Source: Rhodobacteraceae bacterium UBA6141
GTDB lineage: Bacteria; Pseudomonadota; Alphaproteobacteria; Rhodobacterales; Rhodobacteraceae
DNA: 5,593 nucleotides
Direction: 5' to 3'
Assembly: GCA_002423245.1 (NCBI GenBank)
Contig: DIVD01000037.1
Location: forward strand, 1-5,593
Part shown: piece by piece, positions 5,184 to 5,593 of the stretch
Position numbering within the stretch: the stretch's first letter is position 1
Layout: each line of letters opens with the position of its first letter
Notes under the pieces: generated by a model
What the model was told of the DNA's origin: nothing
Databases searched by the model: none
What the model saw: only the letters and a program-made list of their open reading frames with translations
Position numbers and translations under genes: made by a program

Positions 5184-5593
5184 CGCCTGCCCCGCTTACA
5201 GTCATCGAGGCGGGCGTAGATCGTGACCGCGATCCCCCCGAGCGCCACGGCGATGAACACCCAACGCAACGTGTCGAGATACGGCACAAGCGGCAGGATT
5301 GCGGATTGCGTCTCCGCCAGCACCTGCTGGGCCACCTCCACCCCGGCTGCGCCCAGCGTCGCGACACCCGCCGCCCCGCCACCTTTCATGGTGCGGCTGT
5401 CGGCCAGTACCTCACGGGCAGGCCGCGTCTCGGCTGCAAATGCCGTCGCCCGGACCGGGAACCGCTCGCCCCACTGACGCGCGGGGCCGAGGTCGATATG
5501 CATGAACCCCGAGCGCGGATAGAAGCCGAAGCCGAGGAACCCCACCTCCCGCGCCGCCGCCTCGAACGTTGCCGGGTCGTGGTTCGCCATGGC
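5180..5593 (-). CDS. M15-type peptidoglycan peptidase (endolysin) with C-terminal membrane segment, 5'-partial
   Basis: C-terminal part of a phage-type endolysin; the frame is open at the right window edge, so the true start lies outside. An in-frame ATG at 5590 exists but would cut the domain. The visible portion, EAAAREVGFLGFGFYPRSG followed by FMHIDLGPARQWGERFP, is the last part of a peptidase M15 (D-Ala-D-Ala carboxypeptidase/L-Ala-D-Glu endopeptidase type) domain. The HID (31-33, counted from ATG 5590) supplies the final zinc-binding histidine; the earlier His and Asp ligands would lie upstream. After the domain comes a Gly/Ala-rich linker (MKGGGAAGVATLGAAGVEVA), then LDTLRWVFIAVALGGIAVTI (about 106-125), a convincing membrane helix, and a short basic end CKRGRR. 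The tail could tether the enzyme or replace a holin. First gene seen of the leftward lysis cassette. Confidence 0.8.
   Translation of the reverse strand, partial: AMANHDPATFEAAAREVGFLGFGFYPRSGFMHIDLGPARQWGERFPVRATAFAAETRPAREVLADSRTMKGGGAAGVATLGAAGVEVAQQVLAETQSAILPLVPYLDTLRWVFIAVALGGIAVTIYARLDDCKRGRR

Noticed and set aside
1..5593. CRISPR array or other regularly spaced repeat system.
   Set aside because: No series of repeated units with even spacing is present; the repeats seen are single inverted pairs or one tandem duplication.

Overview
The window is GC-rich DNA, apart from an AT-richer stretch around 2160-2300. Codon use, protein families and repeats suggest an alphaproteobacterium, most likely Rhodobacterales (Paracoccus/Rhodobacter-like). 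That placement is inference from protein style and the palindromic repeat, not a database result. It looks like an accessory region: transposon debris, a tRNA-end scar, a toxin-antitoxin pair, one metabolic gene and the end of a phage-type lysis cassette.

Layout. 1-907 (+) is an IS630-family transposase, cut by the left window edge. It reads in two frames joined at an A7 slippery run (284-290), a plausible programmed -1 shift. It is then broken by about 43 extra bases carrying a strong palindrome, exactly where the first catalytic Asp should be. 908-1249 holds nothing I recognise. 1250-1990 (-) is the N-terminal half of an IS1380-family transposase, cut off after its second catalytic Asp. 1991-2341 is non-coding and contains the IS1380 leader hairpin, a 23-base copy of a tRNA 3' end (initiator-tRNA-Met-like, ending CCA), an intrinsic terminator and a pair of 11-bp-phased direct repeats. 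This fits an old tRNA attachment site.

2342-2912 (-) is a ParD/ParE-type toxin-antitoxin operon with a readable promoter and a possible operator palindrome over the -35 box. A perfect tandem 12-bp duplication has doubled the antitoxin's Shine-Dalgarno region. 3201-4514 (+) is an intact 437-residue acetamidase/formamidase with a four-cysteine zinc-ribbon-like insert. 4515-4771 is a convergent intergenic region with two inverted repeats, probably terminators.

4772-5593 (-) is a compact lysis cassette transcribed leftward: the C-terminal part of an M15-type peptidoglycan peptidase (endolysin) with a C-terminal membrane segment, an Rz-like inner-membrane spanin starting in a GTGA overlap, and an Rz1-like outer-membrane lipoprotein starting inside the Rz gene in another frame. 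The rest of the phage or phage-derived region would lie to the right of the window.

The lysis genes plausibly act in sequence: the peptidase cuts the wall and the spanin pair disrupts the outer membrane. The TA pair may stabilise the accessory region, and the formamidase would release ammonia from short amides. I see no convincing new multi-gene system. The most interesting points are the endolysin with a membrane tail and no separate holin inside the window, the palindrome in the transposase active site, and the tRNA-end scar.
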